From: Pyricularia pennisetigena | Taxonomy: Eukaryota > Ascomycota > Sordariomycetes > Magnaporthales > Pyriculariaceae | NCBI RefSeq assembly: GCF_004337985.1 | Contig: NW_021940921.1 | Location: 699,758-763,757 of the forward strand | Reading direction: 5' to 3' | Length of the DNA: 64,000 nucleotides | In this document: positions 1-11,889 of the stretch, one piece after another | Layout of the letters: every line of letters starts with the position of its first letter | Position numbering within the stretch: position 1 is the first letter of the stretch | Notes under the pieces: model-generated | The model's database searches: none | Told to the model about the DNA's origin: nothing | What the model saw: only the letters and a program-made list of their open reading frames with translations | Translations under genes and position numbers: made by a program

Positions 1-3000
1 AGGTTTAAAACGGATTACGGACGGTTGGTTAACCCTTAAAAGAGACGGAATTACAGGTTATTATAACGAAATCCAGGCTGAAAAAACCCTGTTATGGCAC
101 AGGCGTTTGGGGCATATAGGGTTATTATTGCTAAAAAAAAACAGCTAAAATTATAAAAGGTCTACCTAATTTCGACAAAATTAGGACAATTACCTGTATT
201 GCTTATATTAAAGCTTTTTTTATTAGGCGTACAAATAAGGTCGCACTCCTTATACCCCCTAATATTTTCGATTTTATAAAAGGTGATACAGTGACTTTTT
301 AACCTAATTTTGACAATAAAAAACCCGTATTTTTGTGATTAATGGACCGAAAATCACGTTTTCGGTGGTTTATTCCACTAAAATATAAAGCCGGACCTAC
401 GGTTTTAATAGCTATTACAGGCTTTTTTAAAGGTCTTAAAAGCTACGTACGGGCGCTACCCCTTAAGCTTTCACTTTAATGGCGGGTACAAAGTTAATAC
501 AGATTTTTAAAATTGGTTTATAAATAAAGGTATTACTTTTAGCATTTCGAATCCCTATAACCACGGCCAAAACGGATTAACGGAACGGTCCGTTAGGGTT
601 ATTGTAAATAAGTTTCGATTTACCATTATAGCGGCGGGTTTACCATTATATTTATAGTGTTATTTATTACCTGCCGTAATTAATTTCATTAACCGTACGG
701 CGGTAATTAATAGGGATTTAACACTTTACGAGGAATTTTATTCCAAATTCCAACCTGGATTACCGCATAAGCCCAATTTAGGGTATTTTCGGGTTATTGG
801 TATTTTATACCAGGCTATTATACCGTTGGAAAAACTCCAAAAATTTAATAAATTGGGTCCCCGCACCGAAACGGTGAAACTTTTAACCCATTTATTAAGT
901 TTTACAACGTTGGTTTACGCTCCCGTTAAACGGGCCGTTTATAAAACCTTTACCGTAAACATCATAAAGGGTATAACCGCTGAAAATTTGGCTATTTTGG
1001 GGGAAACGCTACAGATTTTAAAGGGGGAAAATACAAATGTAAAGGGGGATTTTAATTCTGAACCTGAAAACGAAATTAACAGCGTTCCAACGGATAATTA
1101 TCCCCTAAAAAACCCTGAAAATATAGAATATTTACCACCGGCTACAGGGCAATTACCACCCGTTACAAGGCATTAATACCCTGAAAATACAGTGCCCGCC
1201 AGGTTTATATAACCTACCGTTCGCCCCCCAAAACTTATAACGGTACCGGTACCTAATCCAATATTTAAAACAATGGAAGTTCCGGTGTTTTCAACCCCTA
1301 AAATACAAAATATGGAGTTAAATTCGCAGTTCAAAAACCCAAATTTAATGGATATAAATTACGTGCATTATCTTTGTTTTCAAGCCAACAAAGAATCATG
1401 AAAAAGCCCACTAAAAATGGTGAACCAAATAATTACCAACAGGCTTTAAATAACCTTAAAAGTGCTAAATGGTTAACTGTTTTAGCGTTTAAATTCGACT
1501 AAATTGTTATTGCAAAAGCCTTCCGTTTTATCCCAAAATTAAAATGTCTATAGGCCGTAAACTCGTTTTTACCCGGCCGGTATTTAAGTTAAAAAAGGAT
1601 GCAAATAATAAACCTATAAAATATAAAGCTAGGCTTGTTATTAGGGGTTTTTGACAGGTCGAAAACCTAAATTATATCGAAATTTTTGCTAGCACTAATA
1701 CATCACCTACCTGGCGTATATTATCAGCTATAGCTAATGTACAATATTGGGAAATAAAACAAATCGATTTTATCGGTGCGTTTTTAAATAATAATTTTAC
1801 CGACGTAAATATATATTTGCAAATTCCAAACGGTTTTAACGAATGGGCAAAAAACTGTAGCCTGACCACCGCTAAAATTTTAGTGGAAATGGGTTATAGC
1901 CCGAAAAAATTGCAGGTTATATAATTGGAAAAAGTGCTATATGGTTTAAAACAGGGTCGAAAAAAATGGCAAAACAAATTTAAATCCCTTTTCTTTAAAA
2001 AAGGTTTTAAACTATTAATTTCTAATCCCGCTGTTTTTTATAACCTTAAATCCAAACATTTTATCGTTATTTTTATAAACGACTGTCTGTTAATAGGTCC
2101 TAAACTGCAATATATTTAGGATTTAAAAACCCGTTGTAATAAGGTATACGCGTTGGAAAACAGGGGCCCTGCAACCTGTTTTTTAGGCGTTTAAATTATA
2201 AAAAATAGGCCTCAACGCCTACTCTAGCTCCATTAAAATTAGTATATTAAACAAGTATTAACAACGCTCGGATTAATTAATTGCAAATTAATATTTGTTC
2301 CTTTATAACCGGGTATGCTAAAATATAGCGGGGGTAAGCCCGTAAATGCGTTGGAAATCAAATTATTACAGCGTATTATCGGCACCTTTATACATTTAAT
2401 GCTATTAACGCGCCCGGATATCGGTTTTACGGTTTAGTGGTTTTTACGTTTTTTTATAAAAGCCATTACAATCCACTTAACGGTAATTAAAAACCTATTA
2501 CGTTATTTAACGGGTATTAAATCTTTATTTATTTATTACGGAAATAAAGTATTTTAAACCGAATTACCACCCAATTGATTAATAAAAGGTTTTAAAAGCC
2601 TAAAGTTACTGGGTTTTAGTAATAGCGATTTTGCCGGGGCTAGGGAAAATTCAAAATCCATTTAAAGATATTTGTATACCCTATTTAGGGGCTTTATAAA
2701 GTGGAAATGCAAAAAGGTTAAGATTATAGCTTTACATATTCCAAAAACCGAGACCGATACCTTAACGGAAGCCCTGCGTGAAGCAAAGTGGCTTAAAAAC
2801 TTATTTATAAAGATTGGATTACCTATAAAAGGCTTTATTGCAATATTTGGAAATAGTACAGGTTTTAAAGCTAACGCATATAATTTGACGCATTACTAAC
2901 GTATTAAATATACGTTATTAAAATCTCACTACGTACCGGAGTTAATTACAAAAAAATTAATAACTTTAAAATACCTAGAATCCAAACAAATGCCCGCTAA

Positions 3001-3062
3001 TGGCCTAACAAAACCCCTAACGCTTCCAATTTATAAGGTTTTTTTTAAAATTTATAGGGTTT
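1..3062 (+). pseudogene. Copia-A1 pol remnant (integrase, RT, RNase H)
   Basis: Degraded Ty1/copia polyprotein, cut by the left window edge. The GAG-pre-integrase motif is readable near 85-125 (LWHRRLGHIG). RT follows at about 1490-2120: the frame at 1925-2119 contains ALYGLKQ-like 'VLYGLKQGRKKWQ', and a decayed YVDD box reads FINDCLL near 2070-2095. RNase H lies at 2300-3060, with 'MYTLFRGFIKWKCKK' at 2672 and the tail up to the conserved 'KSHYVREL'-like block. In-frame stops and frame changes are frequent, so no full-length product is possible. An open stretch at 826-1176 is the integrase-RT linker, not a separate gene. Order integrase-RT-RNase H is diagnostic of copia. The family is certain; exact domain borders are not. 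Confidence 0.9.
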
Positions 3063-3353
3063 AAACCCCTAAAAACTTAATTTTTACCTACTGAATTTTA
3101 GGGTATTTAATTAATTCGTTAACTAATTATCCATTACATTTCCTTTGTTTGCAAATATTGGATTTTTATTCGCCTAGTACCGGCCGTATTACCCGAATTT
3201 ACCTTGCACAGGTTAATTAATAAGCAATTTATACCGACCTTAAACCAAAAGTTGAATTAAAATTGAAAAAGCTCGTATTTTGGGCGATTTACGCATTCGA
3301 AATACCTTATATAATATGCTTAATTTGGACTATTACCAACGAATAACCAAATT

Positions 3354-3545
3354 AACTACCTGATTTAATAGTTAATTCCGTAGGTTAATATTATGCAAAT
3401 CGGGGGTTCGAATCCGGGGGTTATTACAATTTTGGGGGTTTTTTCCAATTCGGGGGTTCGTCCATTTCGGAAATTACAGGTCGGTATAGAGGGTTTAATT
3501 ATCCAAGGGGTTAATATCGGGAGTTCGAATCGGGTTGGGACATAA
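3354..3545 (+). other. tRNA-like array at the 3' end of Copia-A1
   Basis: Non-coding segment between RNase H and the polypurine tract. The first unit (3354-3425) has a B-box at 3405-3415 (GGTTCGAATCC) and an A-box that other copies preserve as TGGTTTAATAG. Flanking 7-nt arms can pair partly like an acceptor stem. Two further B-box-like motifs follow, near 3452-3468 (GGGGGTTCGTCC) and 3520-3532 (GAGTTCGAATC). The same arrangement recurs in the other copia-A copies at 27809-27880, 43092-43163 and 46531-46602, so it belongs to the element. It may be captured tRNA genes or a pol III promoter. It is not scored as a functional tRNA because the T-stem and anticodon arm pair poorly. Confidence 0.6.
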
Positions 3546-3611
3546 AGGGGATCCTTTTTTTTTGGGGTTTTATTTTTATGTACTTTTTTTTCCGACTTTA
3601 TGTAAATAGTA

Positions 3612-3626
3612 GCAAAAAAGAGGGGG
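3612..3626 (+). other. Polypurine tract of Copia-A1
   Basis: Purine run ending in AGGGGG directly abuts the TGTT start of the 3' LTR. In LTR retrotransposons this primes plus-strand DNA synthesis. Confidence 0.75.
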
Positions 3627-4180
3627 TGTTAATTATATGCGTTATTTAACATGTAATAGGTCCACTTCTATTTGTATATAAGCCATAATAAATAGTGCCG
3701 AAATGGGGCTGCTGAAATTATCAAATTTTCTGCTATATTTTATATATTGCAGGAATTGTGATTCAAAATTAGCGAATGGGGTTTCACCCTATACCGCGTT
3801 TAATACCCACCCTGCACCTACGAGTCAGCTACCCTGTACCGGGTTGAAATTTTCACCACATTCACAAATTAGTGCGAACCCAGAAATGGTTTATATGGAA
3901 ATAAAGGTATTTTTTCAACATCGCATACAAAATAATTTTTCGGAAAATCGTGTGCGGCACCGGAACCCTTTGCGGGGTGCGGACCCCCGTTTCGATGTCG
4001 GAGAGTATGTAAGGGAGATAAAGCAAAGTCTCCCCCACCAATGAATTAAATTTATTAATCCCAAAATTAGTGAATTTAATGTATACAAACCCTGTAATTA
4101 CAGGCTTTTACAACGCAACTAGCACCACGCCGCACCTAGGTTAATGCCTAAACCCCTGTTAGCAACCCATATTGTTAACA
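3627..4180 (+). repeat. 3' LTR of Copia-A1 (LTR-A, 554 bp)
   Basis: Starts TGTTAATTATATGCG and ends ATTGTTAACA, so it has TG...CA borders. It is the same length as both LTRs of copy A5 (45777-46330 and 51288-51841). The open frame at 3703-4044 is a chance ORF inside the LTR. The right flank (GTTAA) runs straight into element X copy 1; the matching 5' flank is outside the window. Confidence 0.9.
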
Positions 4181-6460
4181 GTTAATTATTTGCAAATAAC
4201 GGTATTGCGTGCGGAAAGCGATATTAATTTTAGGTTTTATATCCTATAATCCAATACCTATTAAACCGTTAATATAACCAACGAATATATTATCGTAAAT
4301 AGGGTCTACCACGGAAGTATATTTACTATATAATATATCGGTAAAAGCTTTTCCAGGGCGTTTTGAAAAATTAAATCCTTTTTTGATAATCCGTTTTGGA
4401 TTAAAATAGCAATTATAATATATAAAATGAGGGACCGGAATACATTCTGTAAAAACCGTAAAACGTGGTAAAACTCCTTTTCATTTTTTAAAATTGGTTA
4501 TATTTCCTCAACCCTATTTTATTTATTGATATAATGGGGCCGTAATACTATTATAATTGGTTAATAAAATTAAATTCGATATGGAAAAACGCTGGTACGG
4601 GTAATGTTTATTATTTTTTGTTAAAAAGGTGGGATAATCCGATATAAGTTCCTTAAATAGCACGGATATATAACGTAATTTTTTATTCCCCATAAACGAG
4701 GAACAGGACGGAAAAATAGTCGGAATGGTCGGGTAATAGGTTTAAAAAACGTTTAAAAAGGATTTCGTGGATTTGGATAATTCCTGCGTATTCCCCTTCG
4801 TTTTCGGTAATACCGGGGGTTGAAATGAAGTAAAAAGTTAATGTAATTCGTGCGAGGGTAGGGTATTGTGAATCTTTTTAAGCGTATATAGGTGGTTGGG
4901 GAATAAAAAGCTACAAATTTGGTGTATTATATAATATTTGGCGCTTTCGTAATAGGTATCCGGATATTGTAAAAAGGCGGGCGTTTGCAACCATTTTTGG
5001 CGGGAAAAAACGGTCGCGTATTATTGGAATCATGTGTATCGTTTAAATCCTGGCGTTAATATAAGGAAATACGATATTTAATTTTTTATTCGGTTACGTC
5101 TTCCATAGCCAAAATCCTATGTTTTGTCCAAAAAGTTGAAAATATTATATACGAAAAATAATATTAAATTACGAACGATCCTTTTCAAATTTGTTTACAT
5201 ATTAATATATATATATATATATAAATGTAAAAAATTATTATTACTGTTCGCGGTAAAAGCTAAATATAAATACAAATATTGCTAATAACGTATTCGGGTA
5301 ACGGCGATAAATTATTGGGTTTACCGTTTAATAATTTGATAAAATAAATATATTCCAAATCCTAGTAACGTATTTATAATACGTCGTAAAAATTTTATTA
5401 CTTATAAAATATAATGCGAATACGCGTAGCAAATAATTGTTTTTTTCGGGGAAATATCCATAGGTTAAAATCGCCAATATTGACGTAACGCGTTGGTTTT
5501 TTAACGTTGGGGGGTTTATGGTTTTTAAAAAAATGTTTGGTTCCAGGTGTACCACGTTCGGAATTTATAGCGATAAATAAAACGGGCGGTGGCACCGGGA
5601 ATATATTCATGATAAAAATATAAACTTAGGTGATATTGGCGTTTTGGACGGGATTTTTTGGGTGGACTTATCGAGTATTTATTTAAATCAATTTATATCA
5701 TTTACGTTTTTAACGGAACAATTTTTTATTTCCAAAAATTGATAGTTTATAGGATTAAACCGGTTAAAAAAACGTAGATATTATATTAATTGTTCCAATT
5801 CCCTGCGTAAAAAATCGGTTTCAACAAACGTAGGAAATCTATTATTAAAACGGTATTTAACCCCATTAGCGCGTAAGCGTTTTCGGATTGGAAAATTTTG
5901 TAATATTTTTTAGAAAAAGTATTCGCGATAGGGTAGGTCGGGTAGTTTCGTAAAAGTTTGCCGCTATTACTTAAACGTGGATAAACTACGTGAAATTGGT
6001 GCGTCGGTAACGGTTACGCCAAAATTTAATAATATCGCGAACAAATTTTATTTCGGGGTTTATTTCCGTTTTGGATTCGGATTCCTTCGGTAATTGTTTT
6101 TAATCGATTGAAAAAGGCTTAAATTCCCATTTATTTCAAAATATAATATTAGGCGATAATAATTGCAATAGCGATAAAAACGAAAATAATTGCGATATCG
6201 ATGGAAATAATGGGGTTAGGTCGGACGTAAAATATTGGGTTACAGGTTGCGCGGATGGGAATACCTTTTCGGGTATATTTATTAATATTATTGGAAATAT
6301 GTTTTCCATTATTGGATTCGGGTTTTATTTAAATTGATAATTTATTAAATAAAGGTTAATTTGCGTAAATATATAATATAATAATAAAATCTTTATATTT
6401 TTTGTGTATTAGGGGGAATGGTGGTCGGCGATATCGCAATATTGGGTATTTTGTTGGTGG
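4181..6460 (-). pseudogene. Element X, inverted 2.3-kb fragment (copy 1)
   Basis: Reverse-complement copy of 11207-13495. The outer end (6460) shows the same junction as the other copy, with TTTTGTTGGTGG next to a TACCGYYATAAACGGCG motif. The inner end (4181) is cut by Copia-A1, matching position ~13495 of copy 2. The reverse strand keeps coding-like stretches shared with copy 2, for example 'KPPNVKKPTRYVNIGDF' at 5398-5610 and 'EILFKRFLNLLPDH' further left. Frames are broken by many TAA/TAG codons. I do not recognise the protein; see the 11890-14260 entry. Confidence 0.7.
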
Positions 6461-6492
6461 TACCGTTATAAACGGCGAAATGCGATAAAATG

Positions 6493-6621
6493 TCCTTAAA
6501 TTGAAACGAGCGCGATTTTTTCGGCCAATGCATACGGTCGAAAAGCTATGTGGCTGAAAGGTATATGGAGCGTTTGGTCCCCACTGCGAAGCAGGAGGGT
6601 CTAGTTTGAGCACTGAGACTA
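6493..6621 (-). repeat. Short element E1, copy 1 (129 bp)
   Basis: One of five copies of a 129-bp repeat. On the + strand it runs from TCCTTA to GAGACTA. It is preceded by a palindromic lead-in CGTTATAAACGGCGAAATGCG. It has a small internal hairpin CTGCGAAGCAG and a terminal inverted AGTYT/AGACT pair. It has no coding capacity; the open frame crossing it is repeated wherever E1 occurs. Confidence 0.75.
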
Positions 6622-6742
6622 AAAATAGGGATCTATAACGCAATTCACGGCTTTAATTTATATATAGATTTTAACCTTTCTCGTGGTTATGGCGTTAACG
6701 AACGTGAAATGAACTCTTATGAGTTACTTTGTTAGTAGATCT

Positions 6743-7140
6743 TGTTAATAATATGGGTTGCTAACAGGGGTTAAGGCATTAGCCTAGGTGCGGCGTGGTG
6801 CTAATTGCGCTGTAAATGTCCGTAATTACAGGGTTTTAAATGCATTAAATACACTAAAACTATTCACTAATTTTGGGATTAATAGCTTATATAAATTGGT
6901 AGGGGAAACTTTGCTTTATCTCCCTTATATTTTCTCCGACATCGAAATGGGAGTCCGCACCCCTTAAAACGTTCCGGTGCCGCACACGATTTTCCGCAAG
7001 ATTATTTTATAAACGTTATTAAAAAAACACCTTTATTTCCATTTAAACTATTTCTGGGTTCGCGCTCATTTGCTTATTTGGTGAAATTTCAAACCAGATA
7101 TCGGGTAGCTGACTCGTAGGTGCAGCGTGGGTGTTAAACC
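6743..7140 (-). repeat. LTR-A fragment
   Basis: Reads TGTTAATAATATGGGTTGCT on the + strand, the reverse of the LTR-A 3' end, and continues homologous to LTR-A for about 400 bp. It stops abruptly at 7140, where an LTR-B fragment begins. Confidence 0.85.
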
Positions 7141-7356
7141 TGTAAGGAGGTTACGAGATAAAATAAGCTTAATCTTGAACGCGGGGAAAAGTGGATCGCG
7201 TATAAGGCTGATGGAACGTTGAAATGGCAGATAACCGTCTGCTAGCGGGTAATAGAGATGATATATTATTGCACAATCGATTCGTTAAATCGTTGAATCG
7301 ATAAAGCTTGTAAAAAGTGATGAATCTATGGCTAAGTTATGAATTACGTGTTCGAA
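7141..7356 (-). repeat. LTR-B fragment
   Basis: Starts TGTAAGGAGGTTACGAG, the reverse of the LTR-B terminus (TGTGAGGAGG at 30710) with one G-to-A change. Homology runs through GGCAGATAACCGTCTGCTAG to 7356, where an E1 copy takes over. It therefore looks inserted into LTR-A and later truncated. Confidence 0.8.
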
Positions 7357-7485
7357 TAGTCTCAGTGCTCAGACTAGACCCCCCTGCTTCGCAGTGGGGA
7401 CCGATCGCTCCATGTACCTTTCAGCCACATGGCTTTTCGACCAATTACATTGGCCGAAAAGATCGCGCTCGTTCTAGTCTGAGGA
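7357..7485 (+). repeat. Short element E1, copy 2 (129 bp)
   Basis: Starts TAGTCTCAGTGCTCAGACTA and ends AGTCTGAGGA. It is followed by CATCTTGTCGCATTTCGCCG and the small palindrome CGCCGTTCATGGCG, the reverse of the lead-in seen at copy 1. Same length as the other E1 copies. Confidence 0.8.
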
Positions 7486-8207
7486 CATCTTGTCGCATTT
7501 CGCCGTTCATGGCGATATAACCAACGATAATTTGTCGCATTTCGCCGTTTATAACGGTATTTTTAATAATATATTTAATATTACGATATCGCTTATGATT
7601 ATTTTATTAATATAAGGATAATCTGTGGTATTCTGCCGTTTGTAGCGGGTAAATGCAATATATTCGCATTATAATGGCAAAAGAAAATAGTGTACCCATA
7701 ATATGCAATTAAATATTCGTATAAAAAAATAAATAAAAGTTTTAAAAATATGCAGTAATTTGCGTTAAGTTTATTGGAGTTTGCTGAGTATTTGAATGCC
7801 GGCCGCGTCTTTATAGCTATTATATTTGAAAAGATATTAAAATATTAAATAAAATCTGTAATCTTTTATTATATTTAATTCTTGTTTTAAATATTGGTAT
7901 GCAATAATTATTCTAACTTAGTTTACAGCCTTTATACCTTAGTAGACCTAATACTGCAAAGTGCATGCAATTATCGATTGAAACAAAAGTTTTATTAATA
8001 TTGTTATATAAATTAACAATTTGTTAAAAAATTAAATAATTTACGCAAATATTGGTAAAATAAAAATATTTTTAATTAATATATTCCTTTATAAGTCTGT
8101 TAATCAATTTTAGAGAAGTTGTTTTTTATAGATTTTATTCAATTAAATAAAGCAAAAAATATAAAAATAACACAAATTTAGCATTCTTTATTATAAAAAA
8201 ATAAAAA

Positions 8208-8809
8208 GGGCCGGTATTGTAAGTTGGGTTTCACGTTGACGTTTATTTATATACACACTCCACTTCTACAGACTTTGGTCTTATTAATGTTAAAATTGGT
8301 AAAAATATAAAAACATTTCGATTGCAAAATATATATAAAATTGAATACACTTTACCTATCCGCATATTTAACCGCTAAAATAATTGGATAAGCGTACAAA
8401 AGTGTAATGTTATATTAAGTATATATATGCCACCCCCCACGGGCAAAAACCACCAGATTTGGCTGCAAAACAAAAATAATATAAAAATAATTAAATAAAA
8501 CAAAAAGATTTATAAAATACACATTTACCATTTGTTTTTATTAAACAGTTTTCAAAGCCGATATTGTAAGTACGATTGGACTTGGACGTTTGTTTATGTA
8601 CGTAATCGAATCTCTGAAGTTTTGGTTTCATTATCGTTAAAACTGGTAAAAATATAAACGAGTTTCGATTGTAAATTATATATAAAAAAGTATATATTTT
8701 GCCTATCCGCTTATTTAACTGCTTATATAATCCGATATAAGCACCAAAATTTCCTATAACGATATATATATATATACGACCCTCCACGTGCAAAATATAT
8801 AAAATTTGG
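8208..8809 (+). repeat. S modules 1 and 2 (two ~250-bp related units)
   Basis: Two diverged copies in direct order, 8208-8465 and 8557-8809. Shared blocks in the same order are GCCG(G/A)TATTGTAAG, TGGTAAAAATATAAA, CTATCCGC(A/T)TATTTAAC and a C-rich end with CCCACG or CCACGTGC followed by AAAA. The two copies differ in most positions between these blocks. No coding capacity; function unknown. Confidence 0.65.
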
Positions 8810-9082
8810 TCAAAAATTAAAAATAATATTAAAAAAAATCGAAAATCGAAAAAAAAATCGAAAAAACAATACCGCCATGAACGGATTAAGGGCGGGCTAT
8901 ATCCAACTTTTAATCGGCGTACCGGGTGCAAAAAATTTTAAATTAATGAAAAAGGCCTACCAATTCCTATTTTCAACGATGTTTTCTTTTTTCGATATTT
9001 TACGTGGTTGTGGAATAATAAGGGAGTGTCGGTCGCAAAAAGGCCAAAAATACCGCCATGAACGGCGAAAATCGACAAGTTG

Positions 9083-9213
9083 TCCTTAGACCTGAACCAG
9101 AGCGTTCTTTGGATGGACCCACAGGTACATTGCAAAGCCGCAATTGAGCCACGAAGTGGAGCGAAGTGGATCGATTGTGGAGCTCTGGGCTTCAGGGATG
9201 AGCCCTGAGACTA
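9083..9213 (-). repeat. Short element E2, copy 1
   Basis: On the + strand it runs from TCCTTAGACCTGAACC to GAGACTA. It contains the hairpin GGGCT...AGCCC just before its end. It shares termini and the palindromic lead-in (CGCCATGAACGGCG...TCGACAAGTTG) with E1, but has a different interior. Confidence 0.75.
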
Positions 9214-9913
9214 GGCGGTACTACCAACGATAATTTGTCGCATTTCGCCGTTTATAACGGTATCCTTAATAATATATTAAATATTACGATATCGCTTATA
9301 ATTATTTTATTAATATAAGGATAATTTGTGGTATTTTGCCGTTTGTAACGGGTAAATGCAATATATTCGCATTATAATGGTAAAAGAAAATAGTGTACCC
9401 ATAGTATGCAATTAAATATTCGTATAAAAAAATAAGTAGAAATTATAAAGATATAAAGTGATTTGCGTTAGATTTATTGGAGTTTGCTAAGTATTTAAAT
9501 GCCGGCCGCGTCTTTATAGCTACTGTATTTGGAAAGATATTAAAATATTAAATAAAATTTGTAATTTTTTATTATATTTAATTTTTGTTTTAAATAATGG
9601 TATGCAATATTTATTTTGATTTAGCTTACAACCTTTATACCTTAGTAAACCTAATACTGCAAAATGCATGCAATTATCGATTAAAATAAAAGTTTTATTA
9701 ATATTTTTATATAAATTAACAATTTGTTAAAAAATTAAATAATTTACGCAAATATTGGTAAAATGAAAATATTTTCACTTGATATATTCTTTAATCAATT
9801 TGCTAGTAGATTTTATATAAGTTTTTCTTTTATAAATTTTATTTAATTAAATAAAACAAGAAATATAAAAAAAACACAAATTTAGCATTTTTTTATATAA
9901 AAACATAAAAAGG

Positions 9914-10513
9914 GCCGGGATTGCAAATCGGGTTTTACGTTAGCATTTATTTTTATATATAGTCCACTTTCTCAAATTTTGGTTTTATTAATGTTAAAAT
10001 TGGTAAAAATATAAAATCATTTCGATTGCAAAATATATATAAAATTGGATACACTTTACCTATCCGCATATTTAACGGCTAAAATGATTTAACATGCGTG
10101 CCAAAATATAGTATTATATTAAATATACATATGTTACCCCCCACGAGCAAAAACCACAAAATTCCGCTGCAAAACAAAAATAATATAAAATTAATTAAAT
10201 AAAGCAAAAAGATTTATAAAATACACATTTACCATTTATTTTTATTAAACAGTTTTCGAAGCCGATATTGTAAGTACGATTGGATTTGGACGTTTGTTTA
10301 TATACGTAATCGAATCTCTGAAGTTTTGGTTTCATTATCGTTAAAATTGGTAAAAATATAAACGAGTTTCGATTGTAAATTATATATAAAAAAGTATATA
10401 CTTTGCCTATCCGCTTATTTAACTGTTTATATAATCTGGTATATGCATCGAAACATATTATAACGATCTATATATATATACGACCCTCCACGTGCAAAAA
10501 TTATAAAATTTGG
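9914..10513 (+). repeat. S modules 3 and 4
   Basis: Second-unit counterparts of modules 1 and 2, at 9914-10167 and 10261-10513. The ordered blocks TGGTAAAAATATAAA, CTATCCGC(A/T)TATTTAAC and CCACG(A/T)GCAAAA are all kept. Confidence 0.65.
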
Positions 10514-10786
10514 TCAAAAATTAAAAATAATATTAAAAAAAATCGAAAATCGAAAAGAAAATCGAAAAAACAATACCGCCATAAACGGATTAAGGGCAGG
10601 TGGTATAGAATTCGGCCATTATAAAAAATAAAAAAATAAATTAAATCGCTGCTAATAGCGATGTTAAACGCTATTTTCAACGATATTTTCTTTTTTCAAT
10701 ATTTTGCGTAATTGTGGAATAATAAAGGAGTGTCGGTCGAAAAAAGGCCAAAAATACCGCCATAAACGGCGAAAATCGACAAATTG

Positions 10787-10907
10787 TCCTTAAACCTGAA
10801 CCAGAATGTTCTTTGGATGGACCCACAAGTACATTGCAAAGCCGCAATTGAGCCACGAAGTGGATTAATTGTGGAGCTCTGGGCTTCAGGGATAAGCCCT
10901 GAGACTA
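10787..10907 (-). repeat. Short element E2, copy 2
   Basis: Same ends and hairpin as E2 copy 1, but about 10 bp shorter through loss of a GAGCGAAGTGG-type internal repeat. It closes the second 1.7-kb unit. Confidence 0.75.
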
Positions 10908-10924
10908 ACAAATTGTCCTTAGAC

Positions 10925-11045
10925 TAGTCTTAGGGCTCATCCTAGAACGAACGCTCCGCAATTGATGCACTTCGTGGCTCAATTGCGGCGTTGGTTATAC
11001 CTGTGGGTTAGGTCCACCCAACGATCGCGCTCGTTCAAGTCTGAG
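10925..11045 (+). repeat. Short element E2, copy 3 (inverted)
   Basis: Starts TAGTCTTAGGGCTCATCC and ends CAAGTCTGAG, in opposite orientation to copy 2. Only 17 bp separate the two. The 3' end directly abuts an E1 copy. Confidence 0.7.
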
Positions 11046-11174
11046 TAGTCTCAGTGCTCAGACTAAACCCCCCTGCTTCGCAGTAGGGACCGAACGCTTT
11101 ATATACCTTTTAATTACATAGTTTTTCGACCAATTACATTGGCCGAAAAAATCGCGCTCGTTCTAATCTAAGGA
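11046..11174 (+). repeat. Short element E1, copy 3 (129 bp)
   Basis: Starts TAGTCTCAGTGCTCAGACTA and ends AATCTAAGGA. It is followed by the palindromic lead-out CGCCGTTTATGGCGGTA, which forms the left border of element X. Confidence 0.8.
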
Positions 11175-11889
11175 CAATTTATCGCATTTCGCCGTTTATG
11201 GCGGTACCACCAACAAAATACCCAATACTGCGATATCGCCAACCACCATTCCCCCCAATACACAAAAAAATAAAAAGTTTTTACTATTATACCATATATT
11301 TACGTATATTAACTTTTATTCGATATATTATTAAACCAAATAAAACCCGAATTTAATAATGGAAAATATATTTTTAATAATACCAATAAATATACCCGAA
11401 AAAGTATTCCCATCCGCGTAATTTGTAACCTAATATTTTACGTCCGACCTAACCCCATTATTTCCATCGATATCGCAATTATTTTCGTTTTTATCGTTAT
11501 CCCAATTACCATCGCCCAATTATATATTCGAAAATAAATGGGAATTTAAACCCTTTTTAATCGATTAAAAACAATTACCGAAAAAATCCGAATCCGAAAC
11601 GGAAATAAACCCCGAAACCAAATTTATTCGCGATATTACCAAATTTTAGCGCAACCGTTACCGACGCACCAATTTTACGCAATTTATCCACGTTTAAGTA
11701 ATAGCGGCAAATTTTTACGAAATTACCTAACCTGTTTTATCGCGAATATTTTTTTTTAAAAAAGCATTACGAAACTTTTAAATCCGAAAACGTTTACGCG
11801 CCAATGGGGTCGAATACCGTTTTAATAATAAATTTCCTACGCCTATCGAGGCCGATTTTTTGCGTAAGGAATTGCAATGATTAATATAA

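Larger units (their letters stand above)
7521..10907 (+). repeat. Tandem direct duplication, ~1.7-kb units
   Basis: Two head-to-tail units with a period of about 1703 bp (unit 1 from 7521, unit 2 from 9224). Both begin CCAACGATAATTTGTCGCAT and end with a short element E2. Each unit holds two S modules and an AT-rich stretch with the shared marker TGCATGCAATTATCGATT. Units differ by scattered substitutions and small indels. The open frames here (8491-8931, 8877-9089, 10403-10624) are low-complexity or repeat-derived; I see no gene in the interval. Confidence 0.8.

Noticed and set aside
826..1176. Separate small gene of 116 codons
   Set aside because: It is the integrase-RT linker of copia-A; the same text recurs inside A2 (30216-30497).
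3354..3425. Functional tRNA gene
   Set aside because: T-stem and anticodon stem do not pair properly and it is repeated in every copia-A copy.
8491..8931. 146-codon - strand frame
   Set aside because: Falls across S modules and a border palindrome, composition follows the repeats, and the second 1.7-kb unit does not keep it open.
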